Positions 17,472-25,121 of a stretch of DNA of 64,000 nt are shown one piece after another. The translations under genes were made by a program, and so were the position numbers. How positions within the stretch are numbered: the stretch's first letter is position 1; the number at the start of each line of letters is the position of its first letter. Under the pieces are notes generated by a model. The model was given only the letters and a program-made list of their open reading frames with translations, did no database searches and had not been told where the DNA came from. The stretch comes from JADKBO01 sp965230345 (lineage in GTDB: Bacteria > Bacteroidota > Bacteroidia > Chitinophagales > Saprospiraceae): contig CBDDKR010000002.1 in NCBI GenBank assembly GCA_965230345.1, positions 2,604,001 to 2,668,000 of the forward strand. The letters run 5' to 3'.

Positions 17472-18260
17472 ATGAAGGTCAAAACTATAGCAGAATTGCA
17501 AGCGGCAGGAGAATCACCAGAAATTCTATTTTGGGTTGGGTGTGCAGGAAGTTATGATGCCCGTGCACAGAGGGTTACTAGAGCAATGTGTACTATTTTG
17601 GATCAAATTGATGTGAAATATGCTATTCTTGGTACTGAAGAAAAATGTAGTGGCGATCCTGCTCGACGTGCAGGAAATGAATTTTTGTTTCAAATGTTGG
17701 CTATCCAAAATATTGAAACATTAAATATGTACGGGGTAAAGAAGATCGTTGCTGCCTGTCCTCATTGTTTCAACACATTAAAAAATGAATATCCTGCTTT
17801 AGGAGGAAATTACGATGTAGTTCATCATACACAGTTTTTAAATGATTTACTTAAAGAAGGAAAACTGAAAATAGAAGGAGGAGCGTTTAACGGAAAGAAA
17901 ATTACCTATCACGATTCATGCTATTTAGGAAGAATTAATGGCGAATATGAGGCACCTCGTACACTATTAAATTCATTGGACTCTGATCTTGTTGAATTGA
18001 AAAGAAGTAGGACTACTGGATTGTGTTGTGGAGCTGGTGGAGCACAAATGTTTAAGGAAGATGAAGCTGGAGATAAAAGAATAAATGTCGAAAGAGCTGA
18101 GGAAGTTATTGGCTCAGGAGCTCAAGTTGTTGCGGCAAATTGTCCGTTTTGTATTACGATGTTAAGCGATGGACTAAAAGCGAAAGAGAAGCAAGATGAT
18201 ATAATGGTCTACGATTTGAGTGAAATGATTGTTGACGCAAATAATTGGAACAATGATTAG
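17472..18260 (+). CDS. CCG-domain Fe-S oxidoreductase (HdrB/LutA-like)
   Basis: A 262-residue cytoplasmic subunit with two cysteine-rich CCG modules: the first with WVGCAGSYD, EKCSGDPARRAG and AACPHCFNTLKNEYP; the second with DSCYLGRINGEYEAPR, GLCCGAGGAQMF and ANCPFC. Such modules bind a noncubane or 4Fe-4S cluster and do thiol/disulfide or lactate/glycolate-type redox chemistry in known relatives. It lies 42 bp after the membrane-bound ferredoxin subunit and overlaps the next gene by 8 bp, so the three are one operon. Confidence 0.87.
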   Translation: MKVKTIAELQAAGESPEILFWVGCAGSYDARAQRVTRAMCTILDQIDVKYAILGTEEKCSGDPARRAGNEFLFQMLAIQNIETLNMYGVKKIVAACPHCFNTLKNEYPALGGNYDVVHHTQFLNDLLKEGKLKIEGGAFNGKKITYHDSCYLGRINGEYEAPRTLLNSLDSDLVELKRSRTTGLCCGAGGAQMFKEDEAGDKRINVERAEEVIGSGAQVVAANCPFCITMLSDGLKAKEKQDDIMVYDLSEMIVDANNWNND

Positions 18261-18738
18261 GGAGCTCATTGCTCTAGAAAATACTTCAAAAGTTTGGATA
18301 TATCCTGCTGATCGAATCCTTGGTAATCATGAAGTGTTAGAAATGAAAAGTCTTTTGTATACTTTTCTAGAGAGTTGGACAAGTCATACACAAGAGCTGA
18401 AGGTGTATGGAAATATTTTTCACCATCAGTTCCTCGGGATATTCGTCGATGAATCAGCGACTGCTGCAAGTGGATGTTCTATCGATGCTTCGGTAGCTTT
18501 TGTTGAACAACTGGGAAGACGCTTTGAAGTGGATTTCTTTAATCGATTGAATTTTCATTATTTGAAGAAAGACGAAGTGTGCTCGATAAGCTCAAAAGAC
18601 CTTAGTTCTAGTTATCATAAAGGTGAAGTGGATGATTCGGTATTGTTTTTTGACCATTTAGTCAAAACTAAGGACGAATTTTTGAGGCGATGGTTGGTAC
18701 CACTCGAAAGTTCATGGCATAAAAAGTTCATCAAATAA
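18253..18738 (+). CDS. Small conserved Bacteroidota protein (databases often call it ABC transporter ATPase)
   Basis: About 161 residues from the ATG at 18253 (MIRELIALENTSKVWIYPADR); this start overlaps the stop of the previous gene by 8 bp and is better than the upstream codon at 18229. I recall this family as a companion of the two Fe-S oxidoreductase genes in Bacteroidota. Despite the common database name, no Walker A, Walker B or ABC signature is visible. Its position suggests a role with the Fe-S complex (inference only). Confidence 0.7.
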   Translation: MIRELIALENTSKVWIYPADRILGNHEVLEMKSLLYTFLESWTSHTQELKVYGNIFHHQFLGIFVDESATAASGCSIDASVAFVEQLGRRFEVDFFNRLNFHYLKKDEVCSISSKDLSSSYHKGEVDDSVLFFDHLVKTKDEFLRRWLVPLESSWHKKFIK

Positions 18739-18773
18739 CAAAACAATGTTTATAGTGTAATGTTATAGACAAA

Positions 18774-19865
18774 ATGCAAAGCAAGATGTTAGACAATAAT
18801 AAGGTGCTTAGTGCCTTGAAGAAAGTAATTGATCCTAAAACAGGACAAAATATAATACAGGCAAAAAGGGTAGAAAATTTTGTTGTATCTGGTAATCATG
18901 TGAGTTTTACTATTGTTATAAATGAAAATGATTCCAATATTAAATCTGAGTTGAATTTTAAATGCATTGAAGAGATTCAGAAGGTATACCCTAATGCTGA
19001 AGTTAACATTCATCTTAAACAAGTAGAAAACAAAAAAAGCAATCCAATAAGTCATATAGACAATGTGATTGCAGTTGCATCAGGCAAGGGTGGAGTAGGA
19101 AAGTCAACGGTATCGGTTAACCTAGCAGTTACTTTGGCTAAAAAGGGCTACAAAGTTGGATTGTTGGATGCTGACGTTTATGGTCCTTCAATCCCAACAA
19201 TGATGGGTTTAGTAGGGGAGCGTCCTAAGGTGGAACAGTTGTATGGAAAGCATAAAATTCGTCCACTTGAGGCACATGGAATTCATGTAATGTCTATTGG
19301 GTTTATTGTTGATCCAGAGCAGGCAATAGTTCTACGTGGCCCTAGACTTGGTGGAATCATAAAGCAATTCTTAGAAGATTGTCTGTGGCCGGAATTGGAT
19401 TACCTAGTCATTGACCTTCCTCCAGGAACAGGCGATGTGCAATTGACATTGGTACAAACAATTCCGATTACTGGTGCTGTCATGGTGACGACTCCACAGG
19501 AAGTAGCAGTTATTGATGCAGTTAAAGCAATGAATATGTTTTTATTGCCAAATATCAATGTGCCTATTCTGGGGATTGTTGAAAATATGTCTTGGTTTAC
19601 TCCAGAGGAATTGCCAGAGAATAAATACTTTATTTTTGGTGAGGGTGGAGGACATAGACTTGCTGAAAGATCAGAAACTACTTTACTTGGACAAATCCCT
19701 ATTGTAAAAGGAATTAGAGAAGGAGGAGATAGTGGAAGCCCAATAGGTCTTCAAGAAAATGATATGATTAATGCTTCATTGTCTCAGATTGTAGATTCCT
19801 TTGAAAATGAAATGAGTAAAAGGAAGCAAAAACCCCCTACCCAGAGAGTAGAGGTGACGAAATAA
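18774..19865 (+). CDS. Mrp/NBP35-type Fe-S cluster carrier ATPase (ApbC)
   Basis: A 363-residue P-loop ATPase that carries and transfers Fe-S clusters. An N-terminal MIP18/DUF59-like domain (about 10-85) precedes the deviant Walker A SGKGGVGKST (near 105), with LLDADVYGPS and VIDLPPGTGD following. The CPxC cluster-binding motif found after ENMS in many relatives is missing: here the segment reads ENMSWFTPEELPENKYFIFG, as I recall for other Bacteroidota Mrp proteins. It follows the Fe-S oxidoreductase operon by 35 bp, a sensible context for cluster delivery. The start could also be the Met at residue 5 (18786). Confidence 0.9.
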   Translation: MQSKMLDNNKVLSALKKVIDPKTGQNIIQAKRVENFVVSGNHVSFTIVINENDSNIKSELNFKCIEEIQKVYPNAEVNIHLKQVENKKSNPISHIDNVIAVASGKGGVGKSTVSVNLAVTLAKKGYKVGLLDADVYGPSIPTMMGLVGERPKVEQLYGKHKIRPLEAHGIHVMSIGFIVDPEQAIVLRGPRLGGIIKQFLEDCLWPELDYLVIDLPPGTGDVQLTLVQTIPITGAVMVTTPQEVAVIDAVKAMNMFLLPNINVPILGIVENMSWFTPEELPENKYFIFGEGGGHRLAERSETTLLGQIPIVKGIREGGDSGSPIGLQENDMINASLSQIVDSFENEMSKRKQKPPTQRVEVTK

Positions 19866-20105
19866 TCTATTTTGATTTAAGCAATTAGTTAGCCGTTTTT
19901 AGATATAGGAATTGTTTATTGAGTCGATCTAGATGGTTTTGTTAAAGAATTTGTGCTACTTCTTCGTAGAGCGATGTTAGCAGAGTAGTCAAATGATTTT
20001 TGTGGTAGATTTAAACATGTTTTACAATAGGTTGGAGGCAAACTATAGAAAGGTGAAATAGTCAAAAAAAATGCTTTTAGCAATTCAATCATAAAACCAA
20101 CTGGG

Positions 20106-21803
20106 ATGAAACCAATAATTTACTTAGGATTTGTTTTTATACTTATGTTCAGTTGTACTCCTGGTGAGTATGCTGATTTAATTGTTTATAATGGAGAAGT
20201 TTATACAGTAGATTCCACAAATAAATGGGTTGGTGCTTTTGCAGTAAAGAATGGTCGAATCCTTGAGTTGAGTTCTGATTTAGGGGGCTTGGAGCATTTG
20301 AAGAACGACCAAACAAATTTGGTGAATGCTGAAGGGAATTTTGTTATGCCTGGGTTTATAGAAGGTCATGGACATTTTTTAGGATTAGGTAAAAGTCTGG
20401 TCAATGTAAACCTTTTAGATGCTAAGAGTTGGGAAGAAGTGGTAAGCAGGGTTGAAGCGCGTGTAAGAGATTTGGAGCCGGGTGATTGGCTTGAAGGACG
20501 TGGATGGCACCAAGAGAAGTGGGATAGTATTCCTTATCCTAATGTACATGGTTACCCATTTCATGACCAATTAAGTGCCGTTACACCTAACAATCCAGTA
20601 GTTTTGTTTCATGCTAGTGGCCATAGTTTGTTTGCGAATGAAATGGCTATGTCTAAGTTGAAACTTTCTAGCGAAAATGATCAACCTATAGGCGGAGAAA
20701 TTGTGAAAGATTCCAATGGTGATCCGATAGGGGTTTTTGAAGAAAGAGCGATGGACCCAATTGTAGAAGGATATCAATCATATATCGCCGAATTACCAGT
20801 TGAAAAGGTAGAGGCTTCATGGAAACAAGCCATAAGAAAGGCTCAAAAGGAATGTCTACGAAAAGGAGTGACGTCTTTTCAAGATGCAGGATCAAAACTG
20901 AAGGATATCTTGCGCTATCGCGAATTGTCTGAACAGGATAGCCTTGACGTAAGATTATGGGTTATGGCACGTGATTCTTTTGGAGCCTTAGAAAAAGATA
21001 TCGATAAGATGCAATATAGAAATCCGGCCAACTTTTATTTTACTTGCAATGCAATAAAGTCTGAAGTAGATGGTGCATTAGGTGCTTTTGGCGCTTGGCT
21101 TCTTAAGCCATATTCGGATAAACCAGGATTCTATGGGCAGAACACAACAGATATATATGATGTGAAAAAGATTGCTGATTTGGCATTGAAAAATGAAATG
21201 CAACTTTGTGTTCATGCTATTGGCGATAGGGCCAATCGAGTCGTTCTAGATATCTATGAAGGTGTACTAGGAGAAGAATCTAGAGAAAAAAGATGGAGAA
21301 TCGAACATGCCCAACACTTAGATACAATGGATATTCCTCGATTTGCTGAAAATGGAATTATTGCAAGTATGCAAGGAGTACATTGTACATCGGATGCACC
21401 TTTTGTTGAAAAGAGATTGGGAAAAGAGAGAGCACAGTTGGGAGCATATGCTTGGAGATCACTATTGGATGAAGGTGTAGTAGTAGCCAATGGTACTGAT
21501 GCACCAGTAGAAGATGTCGATCCGCTTAAGAGCTTTTATGCATCTGTTACTAGAACAAGGTCTGATAATGGATTTGTGTTTTACAGAGATCAATCTATGT
21601 CTAGGGAAGAAGCTGTTTATTCCTATACTTTAGGCAATGCCTTTGCCAGTTTTCAAGAAGATTACAAGGGGATGATTAAGGAAGGATACCTTGCTGACTT
21701 TGTAATACTTAGTGAAAACCTTGTTAATTGTTCTGACGAAAAAATTCTAGATACAAAGGTGCTCTCGACCTTTGTTGATGGTCAGTTGAAGTATAATCGT
21801 TAA
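20106..21803 (+). CDS. Lipoprotein amidohydrolase (YtcJ-like, metal-dependent)
   Basis: A 565-residue metal-dependent hydrolase of the amidohydrolase 3 / YtcJ group. The N-terminus has a lipobox (LMFSC, Cys at about 17), so it is probably tethered in the periplasm or outer membrane. Metal ligands: His-x-His in GFIEGHGHFLG, a His in CVHAIGDRANR, a His in RIEHAQHLD, and the terminal Asp in ANGTDAPVEDVDPL. The glutamate or lysine that bridges metals in some relatives lies near CNAIKSEVDGALGA. Substrate unknown; related enzymes cleave N-substituted amides and cyclic amides. Single gene, flanked by a 1.4-kb noncoding region. Confidence 0.9.
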   Translation: MKPIIYLGFVFILMFSCTPGEYADLIVYNGEVYTVDSTNKWVGAFAVKNGRILELSSDLGGLEHLKNDQTNLVNAEGNFVMPGFIEGHGHFLGLGKSLVNVNLLDAKSWEEVVSRVEARVRDLEPGDWLEGRGWHQEKWDSIPYPNVHGYPFHDQLSAVTPNNPVVLFHASGHSLFANEMAMSKLKLSSENDQPIGGEIVKDSNGDPIGVFEERAMDPIVEGYQSYIAELPVEKVEASWKQAIRKAQKECLRKGVTSFQDAGSKLKDILRYRELSEQDSLDVRLWVMARDSFGALEKDIDKMQYRNPANFYFTCNAIKSEVDGALGAFGAWLLKPYSDKPGFYGQNTTDIYDVKKIADLALKNEMQLCVHAIGDRANRVVLDIYEGVLGEESREKRWRIEHAQHLDTMDIPRFAENGIIASMQGVHCTSDAPFVEKRLGKERAQLGAYAWRSLLDEGVVVANGTDAPVEDVDPLKSFYASVTRTRSDNGFVFYRDQSMSREEAVYSYTLGNAFASFQEDYKGMIKEGYLADFVILSENLVNCSDEKILDTKVLSTFVDGQLKYNR

Positions 21804-21812
21804 TCTTACAAG

Positions 21813-21832
21813 ACACACACACACACACACAC
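21813..21832. repeat. (AC)10 dinucleotide microsatellite
   Basis: Ten uninterrupted AC units begin 9 bp after the stop codon of the amidohydrolase gene. It is outside any coding frame, so slippage here would alter only the mRNA 3' end or spacing. Confidence 0.9.
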
Positions 21833-21833
21833 A

Positions 21834-22461
21834 TTAATAAAGTTGGTTTTCTCAATACAATGCATGCAAAACGAAAGTGCATGTACTACCAGCAAATGCG
21901 GCATGTCAAAGGTGTGATATTCTGGTAATTATTGTCCTAATAATGATGAGGTTATTGAATTTGTAGGGTAGCTTTTACGCTTAATTTGTATTTCCCGAAC
22001 GATAATAGACAAGTAATAGAATTTAAGATATTCAGGAAGTAGGAATACAGATTGAAGAAAATCTCAATATTTCGAGCGAAGAAAATGTAAAGAAGGACAC
22101 TCCTTTGAGCTGTCCTCTTTACGCATTTATATGAATAAAATAGACTTTACATAGTTTAAATATTCTTCCAAAGCGTAGTGCAAATTTCAATAAATTCTCT
22201 TATAAAAATACATAAAGACACTTTATAGAATGTAAAATATCTTACAAAAAATATTTTTTTAATATGGGCTTAACCTAAGCTTAATTTAATATTATGAATT
22301 ATTGTAATATGATAATTAAGTAAGGTGAAATACCTTCTTTGGTTGGAATGATGAAATATAGTGTTGAGGTGGAGTGGGTTTGCTTTGTATTAATTTTGCA
22401 ATAGAGCGGGGCTTTGATTGGTGAAAACAGAAATAAATCAATTCATAGCCGTAAAAAATAT
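21834..22461. other. Noncoding stretch upstream of the candidate RNA
   Basis: AT-rich sequence with no convincing ORF. It holds the first copy of the hairpin module (22084-22147, listed separately). Otherwise no tRNA, terminator or known riboswitch is recognised. A -7-like TAATTTTG lies at 22391-22398 without a well-spaced -33 element. Confidence 0.5.
22084..22147 (+). repeat. Hairpin module copy 1 (paired with 22510-22572)
   Basis: Stem GTAAAG-(bulged A)-AGGACA (22087-22099) pairs with TGTCCTCTTTAC (22111-22122) around the loop CTCCTTTGAGC; the module ends with TGAATAAAATAG (22132-22143) and then ACTT. The second copy at 22510-22572 keeps the loop and the tail but has a different inner stem that still pairs. 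No promoter with good spacing is seen for this copy. Confidence 0.7.
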
Positions 22462-22492
22462 TTTGTCGGCCAAAAATATATTACTACTTTCG
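22462..22492 (+). promoter_or_regulatory. Bacteroidota-type promoter in noncoding DNA
   Basis: TTTG at 22462-22465, a 19-bp spacer, and TACTTTCG at 22485-22492, a close match to TTTG-N19-TAnnTTTG. Predicted start of transcription near 22498, just ahead of the second hairpin module. No protein gene follows within 700 bp, so the product is likely an RNA. Confidence 0.55.
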
Positions 22493-22509
22493 CTGTCGAA
22501 TAAATTAGA

Positions 22510-22572
22510 AAGGTAAAGAAGATACTCCTTTGAGCTACCTTCTTTACGTATTTAAATGAATAAAATAGACTT
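22510..22572 (+). repeat. Hairpin module copy 2 (paired with 22084-22147)
   Basis: GTAAAGAAG (22513-22521) pairs with CTTCTTTAC (22539-22547) around a region whose loop CTCCTTTGAGC is identical to copy 1. The 3' tail TGAATAAAATAG (22557-22568) and the following ACTT are also the same. Over the module the two copies are clearly homologous, with differences concentrated in the inner stem. Confidence 0.7.
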
Positions 22573-22767
22573 CTAATCCTTGAGATTAAAAGGAGGGTGG
22601 GACTAACCACCACTCCACACAAATATTGAATAAAATAGTAAGAATCTTTTGGGGTACCTGATATTTGCCTTTCCAAAATTCTGCTTTCGCAGACCAAATT
22701 AGTGATTCTTAATTCTTTACTACTTCAAGAACTCGATTCCTAAATTAAGTCATATAGTATATCTTGC

Positions 22768-22801
22768 ATAGGTTTCATTATCAATGAAGCCTATTTGTTT
22801 A
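22768..22801 (+). terminator. Intrinsic terminator of the candidate small RNA
   Basis: Twelve-bp stem ATAGGTTTCATT (22768-22779) and AATGAAGCCTAT (22783-22794) with one G-T pair and the loop ATC, followed by TTGTTTA. This is a typical rho-independent shape on the plus strand. Confidence 0.6.
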
Positions 22802-23241
22802 TATCGTATCTAACTGTTGTATGTACTAGTTGTTGATCTTCTTAATCTCTTAAAGAACTTCAATGTCCTCTCCGATTAAATAGTTGATTATGATGATGAT
22901 CGCTTCCATTTGTTTGATATTTAATTGTGTATTTGAATTATACCACAAAGTAAAAGCGAAAGCACTGTACAACTAGTTTCGTTAAATTACCTTTAACGAC
23001 AAAGAAAATAATTGTTTATTCTTTGTATTTATACATAACTATAAGTAATTCAAGTACTTTTACCTAAATCTTAATTATTTTATTGTGACAATAAGCTTGT
23101 TTTTAATTTCTATTACAAATGTAAAATAGAATTATATTCAAGTTTTAATTCTTGAAGGGATTATTGCGACAGTGATAATAACTAAAAATTTGGTTAAAAT
23201 AATATGTAATTTACTGAAATTTAACCTTAAACGATGTAGGA
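22802..23241. other. AT-rich noncoding leader before the 503-residue gene
   Basis: No ORF, tRNA or known riboswitch is seen. It presumably holds the promoter of the gene at 23242, but no well-spaced TTTG/TAnnTTTG pair stands out. Confidence 0.45.
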
Positions 23242-24753
23242 ATGATAGAACTAGGTACCGTAATATATAAACTAGTCAAGATAATTTGTAAAAACAAATT
23301 ACATATTGAACTTCCATGGAAGACTAAAAGTAAATATAATGAATACTTTGAATTGATCAAAAACAATGACAAGATAGATGATAATGAAATAGCAAAAGTT
23401 TTAGGGTATTCCAGCAAGAGGGATAAATCATTTATCAGATTACAGCAAAGGTTCGAGAATAAGTTGTCTTATTTGCTTTTTACCATTGATTTAGAGTATG
23501 AAGAAAGTACAGATTTGGCGAAGCAAGTTATGTCGATAGCATTAAATTATACTCAAGGGAAGATGCTAGTGCATAAAGGGCACAGAGCAGCAGGAATGTA
23601 CTATCTCAATAAAGCTGCTAATTACAATAGAAATAGTGTTTCTACAGAATATGGATTATTATTGAATTGGGACTTGTATAAGTATTATAGCTCTATGGAT
23701 TTGGATGTTAAGAAGAAATCCTCTTATTATTCAGAACTGCAACAGTCATTGGAAATATTACAAGTTGAATTAAAGCTTCGCTCTTATGAGAGTGAATTGG
23801 TGCAAATGGTATCAAAAAATTTGAACTTTGAACGATTAAAGGAAAGATCTGATGAAATTGCGAATTATTGTTTTCAGGTTTTGGATAAATATTTTTCATT
23901 GAATATATTCAATACCACTTTAATGATAATAATTTTTAATTACAATTTACAGAAAAAGTATTCAGAAATTCATGGTTTTTGTGATAGATCATTAGATCTT
24001 TTAAAGAGTAAAAATCTTTTAAATACTGGAGCGACTTATATATTAGATCAGGCATATATTAATGCATATATATCTAATAAAGAATATGAAAATGCGCTTG
24101 GGTATATTAATTCTCATGAAACTGGAACTAATCCTGGTTCACATCGATATTTTACGAGAATGAATCAAAGATTTAGGGTGTTGGTGAGATTAGGAAAATA
24201 TACTGAAACCTGTGAAATGGTAACAGAAAACTTGAACACAAAAGCAATCAAAGTTTTCCCAAAGTTTTATGAACAATGGTTGATTAAAAAGGGCTATCTG
24301 CACTTATTGGTAGAGCTTGGAGCTATCGAAAATCCTACAGAAGAATTTGAAAGCATCACCAATTATAGGTTTAAGAAGCTTCTTGAAAAGATTGAAATCT
24401 ATTCTAAGGATAAAACAGGATTAAATGCTTCCCTCCGAATTTTTGAAATGTGTTACTACATCGCAAGGAAGCAATATGATTTAGTGATTGATCGGATGGA
24501 ACCTGTAAAGTTGTATGCATATAAGTATCTAAAAAATGATGAGCATCTTAGATTGAGAGTTTTCCTTAGGTTCATCGATGTGTGTATTAAACAAAACTTC
24601 AACACTAAAGCCATACGACGACATGCAAAACCTCTTCATAAAAAGTTGATGGAAAATGAACAAGAATTACATGATTCTATAATTGAAGCTGAAGTGATTC
24701 CATTGGAATTCCTTTGGGATCAAATACTGGAATTCTTGGAGCAGAATAATTGA
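23242..24753 (+). CDS. Hypothetical helical (TPR-like) protein
   Basis: A 503-residue protein I do not recognise. It has no signal peptide or membrane helix and is almost entirely predicted helical, with repeated pairs of amphipathic helices such as LDQAYINAYISNKEYENALGY and RFRVLVRLGKYTETCEMVTE, as in tetratricopeptide or related solenoid proteins. The N-terminal 80 residues (IDDNEIAKVLGYSSKRDKSFIRLQQRFENKL) could be a separate helical domain. It is rich in Lys, Asn and Tyr. Its neighbours are the noncoding RNA-rich region upstream and a T9SS FG-GAP protein downstream, neither of which gives it a function. Probably a cytoplasmic protein-interaction scaffold (inference). Confidence 0.65.
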   Translation: MIELGTVIYKLVKIICKNKLHIELPWKTKSKYNEYFELIKNNDKIDDNEIAKVLGYSSKRDKSFIRLQQRFENKLSYLLFTIDLEYEESTDLAKQVMSIALNYTQGKMLVHKGHRAAGMYYLNKAANYNRNSVSTEYGLLLNWDLYKYYSSMDLDVKKKSSYYSELQQSLEILQVELKLRSYESELVQMVSKNLNFERLKERSDEIANYCFQVLDKYFSLNIFNTTLMIIIFNYNLQKKYSEIHGFCDRSLDLLKSKNLLNTGATYILDQAYINAYISNKEYENALGYINSHETGTNPGSHRYFTRMNQRFRVLVRLGKYTETCEMVTENLNTKAIKVFPKFYEQWLIKKGYLHLLVELGAIENPTEEFESITNYRFKKLLEKIEIYSKDKTGLNASLRIFEMCYYIARKQYDLVIDRMEPVKLYAYKYLKNDEHLRLRVFLRFIDVCIKQNFNTKAIRRHAKPLHKKLMENEQELHDSIIEAEVIPLEFLWDQILEFLEQNN

Positions 24754-25121
24754 CTTTACTAGTAAGTCTTATTTAGAATTACGGGATTGATAATCATTGT
24801 GAAGTATAAAAGAAAAGATGCATTGCAGCAATTTTGAGTTGACGAACAGCTGAAAGTGAATGCTAAGAAATGTAGGGTAATTATAGACTGACTTATTTGT
24901 GAAAATCAAAATTTAGTCGTCCAGAGTAATTAAAAGGTAGCATGTATAACTTTAGTAACACTTTTAGAAAAGATTAATTCTATCTTTATCGTTTTAATGT
25001 AATCATTGAGAAATGAGTTACATATTTAGTTCATAGACTTATAGGTATTATTATGCATATAGTATTATATAAGAATAGGAATGGCGTCAATCAATTTTAT
25101 TAATTATTAAGAATAGTTTAG
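24754..25121. other. Intergenic region without recognised features
   Basis: 368 bp of AT-rich DNA between two plus-strand genes. I see no ORF, no strong terminator and no well-spaced Bacteroidota promoter. Confidence 0.5.

Larger units (their letters stand above)
22498..22801 (+). ncRNA. Candidate structured small RNA, about 300 nt
   Basis: Between a promoter (22462-22492) and a terminator hairpin (22768-22794) the plus strand can form, in order: hairpin copy 2 (22513-22547, loop CTCCTTTGAGC); a 9-bp GC-rich hairpin GGAGGGTGG / CCACC-A-CTCC (22592-22616); a three-way junction closed by TAAGAATC (22639-22646) with GATTCTTA (22704-22711), holding TTTTGG/CCAAAA (22647-22652 / 22673-22678) and TCTGC-TTTC-GCAGA (22680-22693). 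The loop CTCCTTT could also pair with AAAGGAG at 22589-22595. TGAATAAAATAG follows both of the first two hairpins. It does not look like tmRNA, RNase P RNA or SRP RNA. All pairing was done by eye; expression is not shown. Confidence 0.5.

Noticed and set aside
22131..22152. Tiny ORFs reading MNKIDFT and MNKIDF in the hairpin module tails
   Set aside because: Six to seven codons only; the shared reading comes from the conserved TGAATAAAATAG tail and there is no further similarity after it.
22443..22697. 84-codon minus-strand ORF over the candidate RNA
   Set aside because: It lies antisense to the hairpins, has no start context or recognised domain, and its length is expected by chance in AT-rich DNA.
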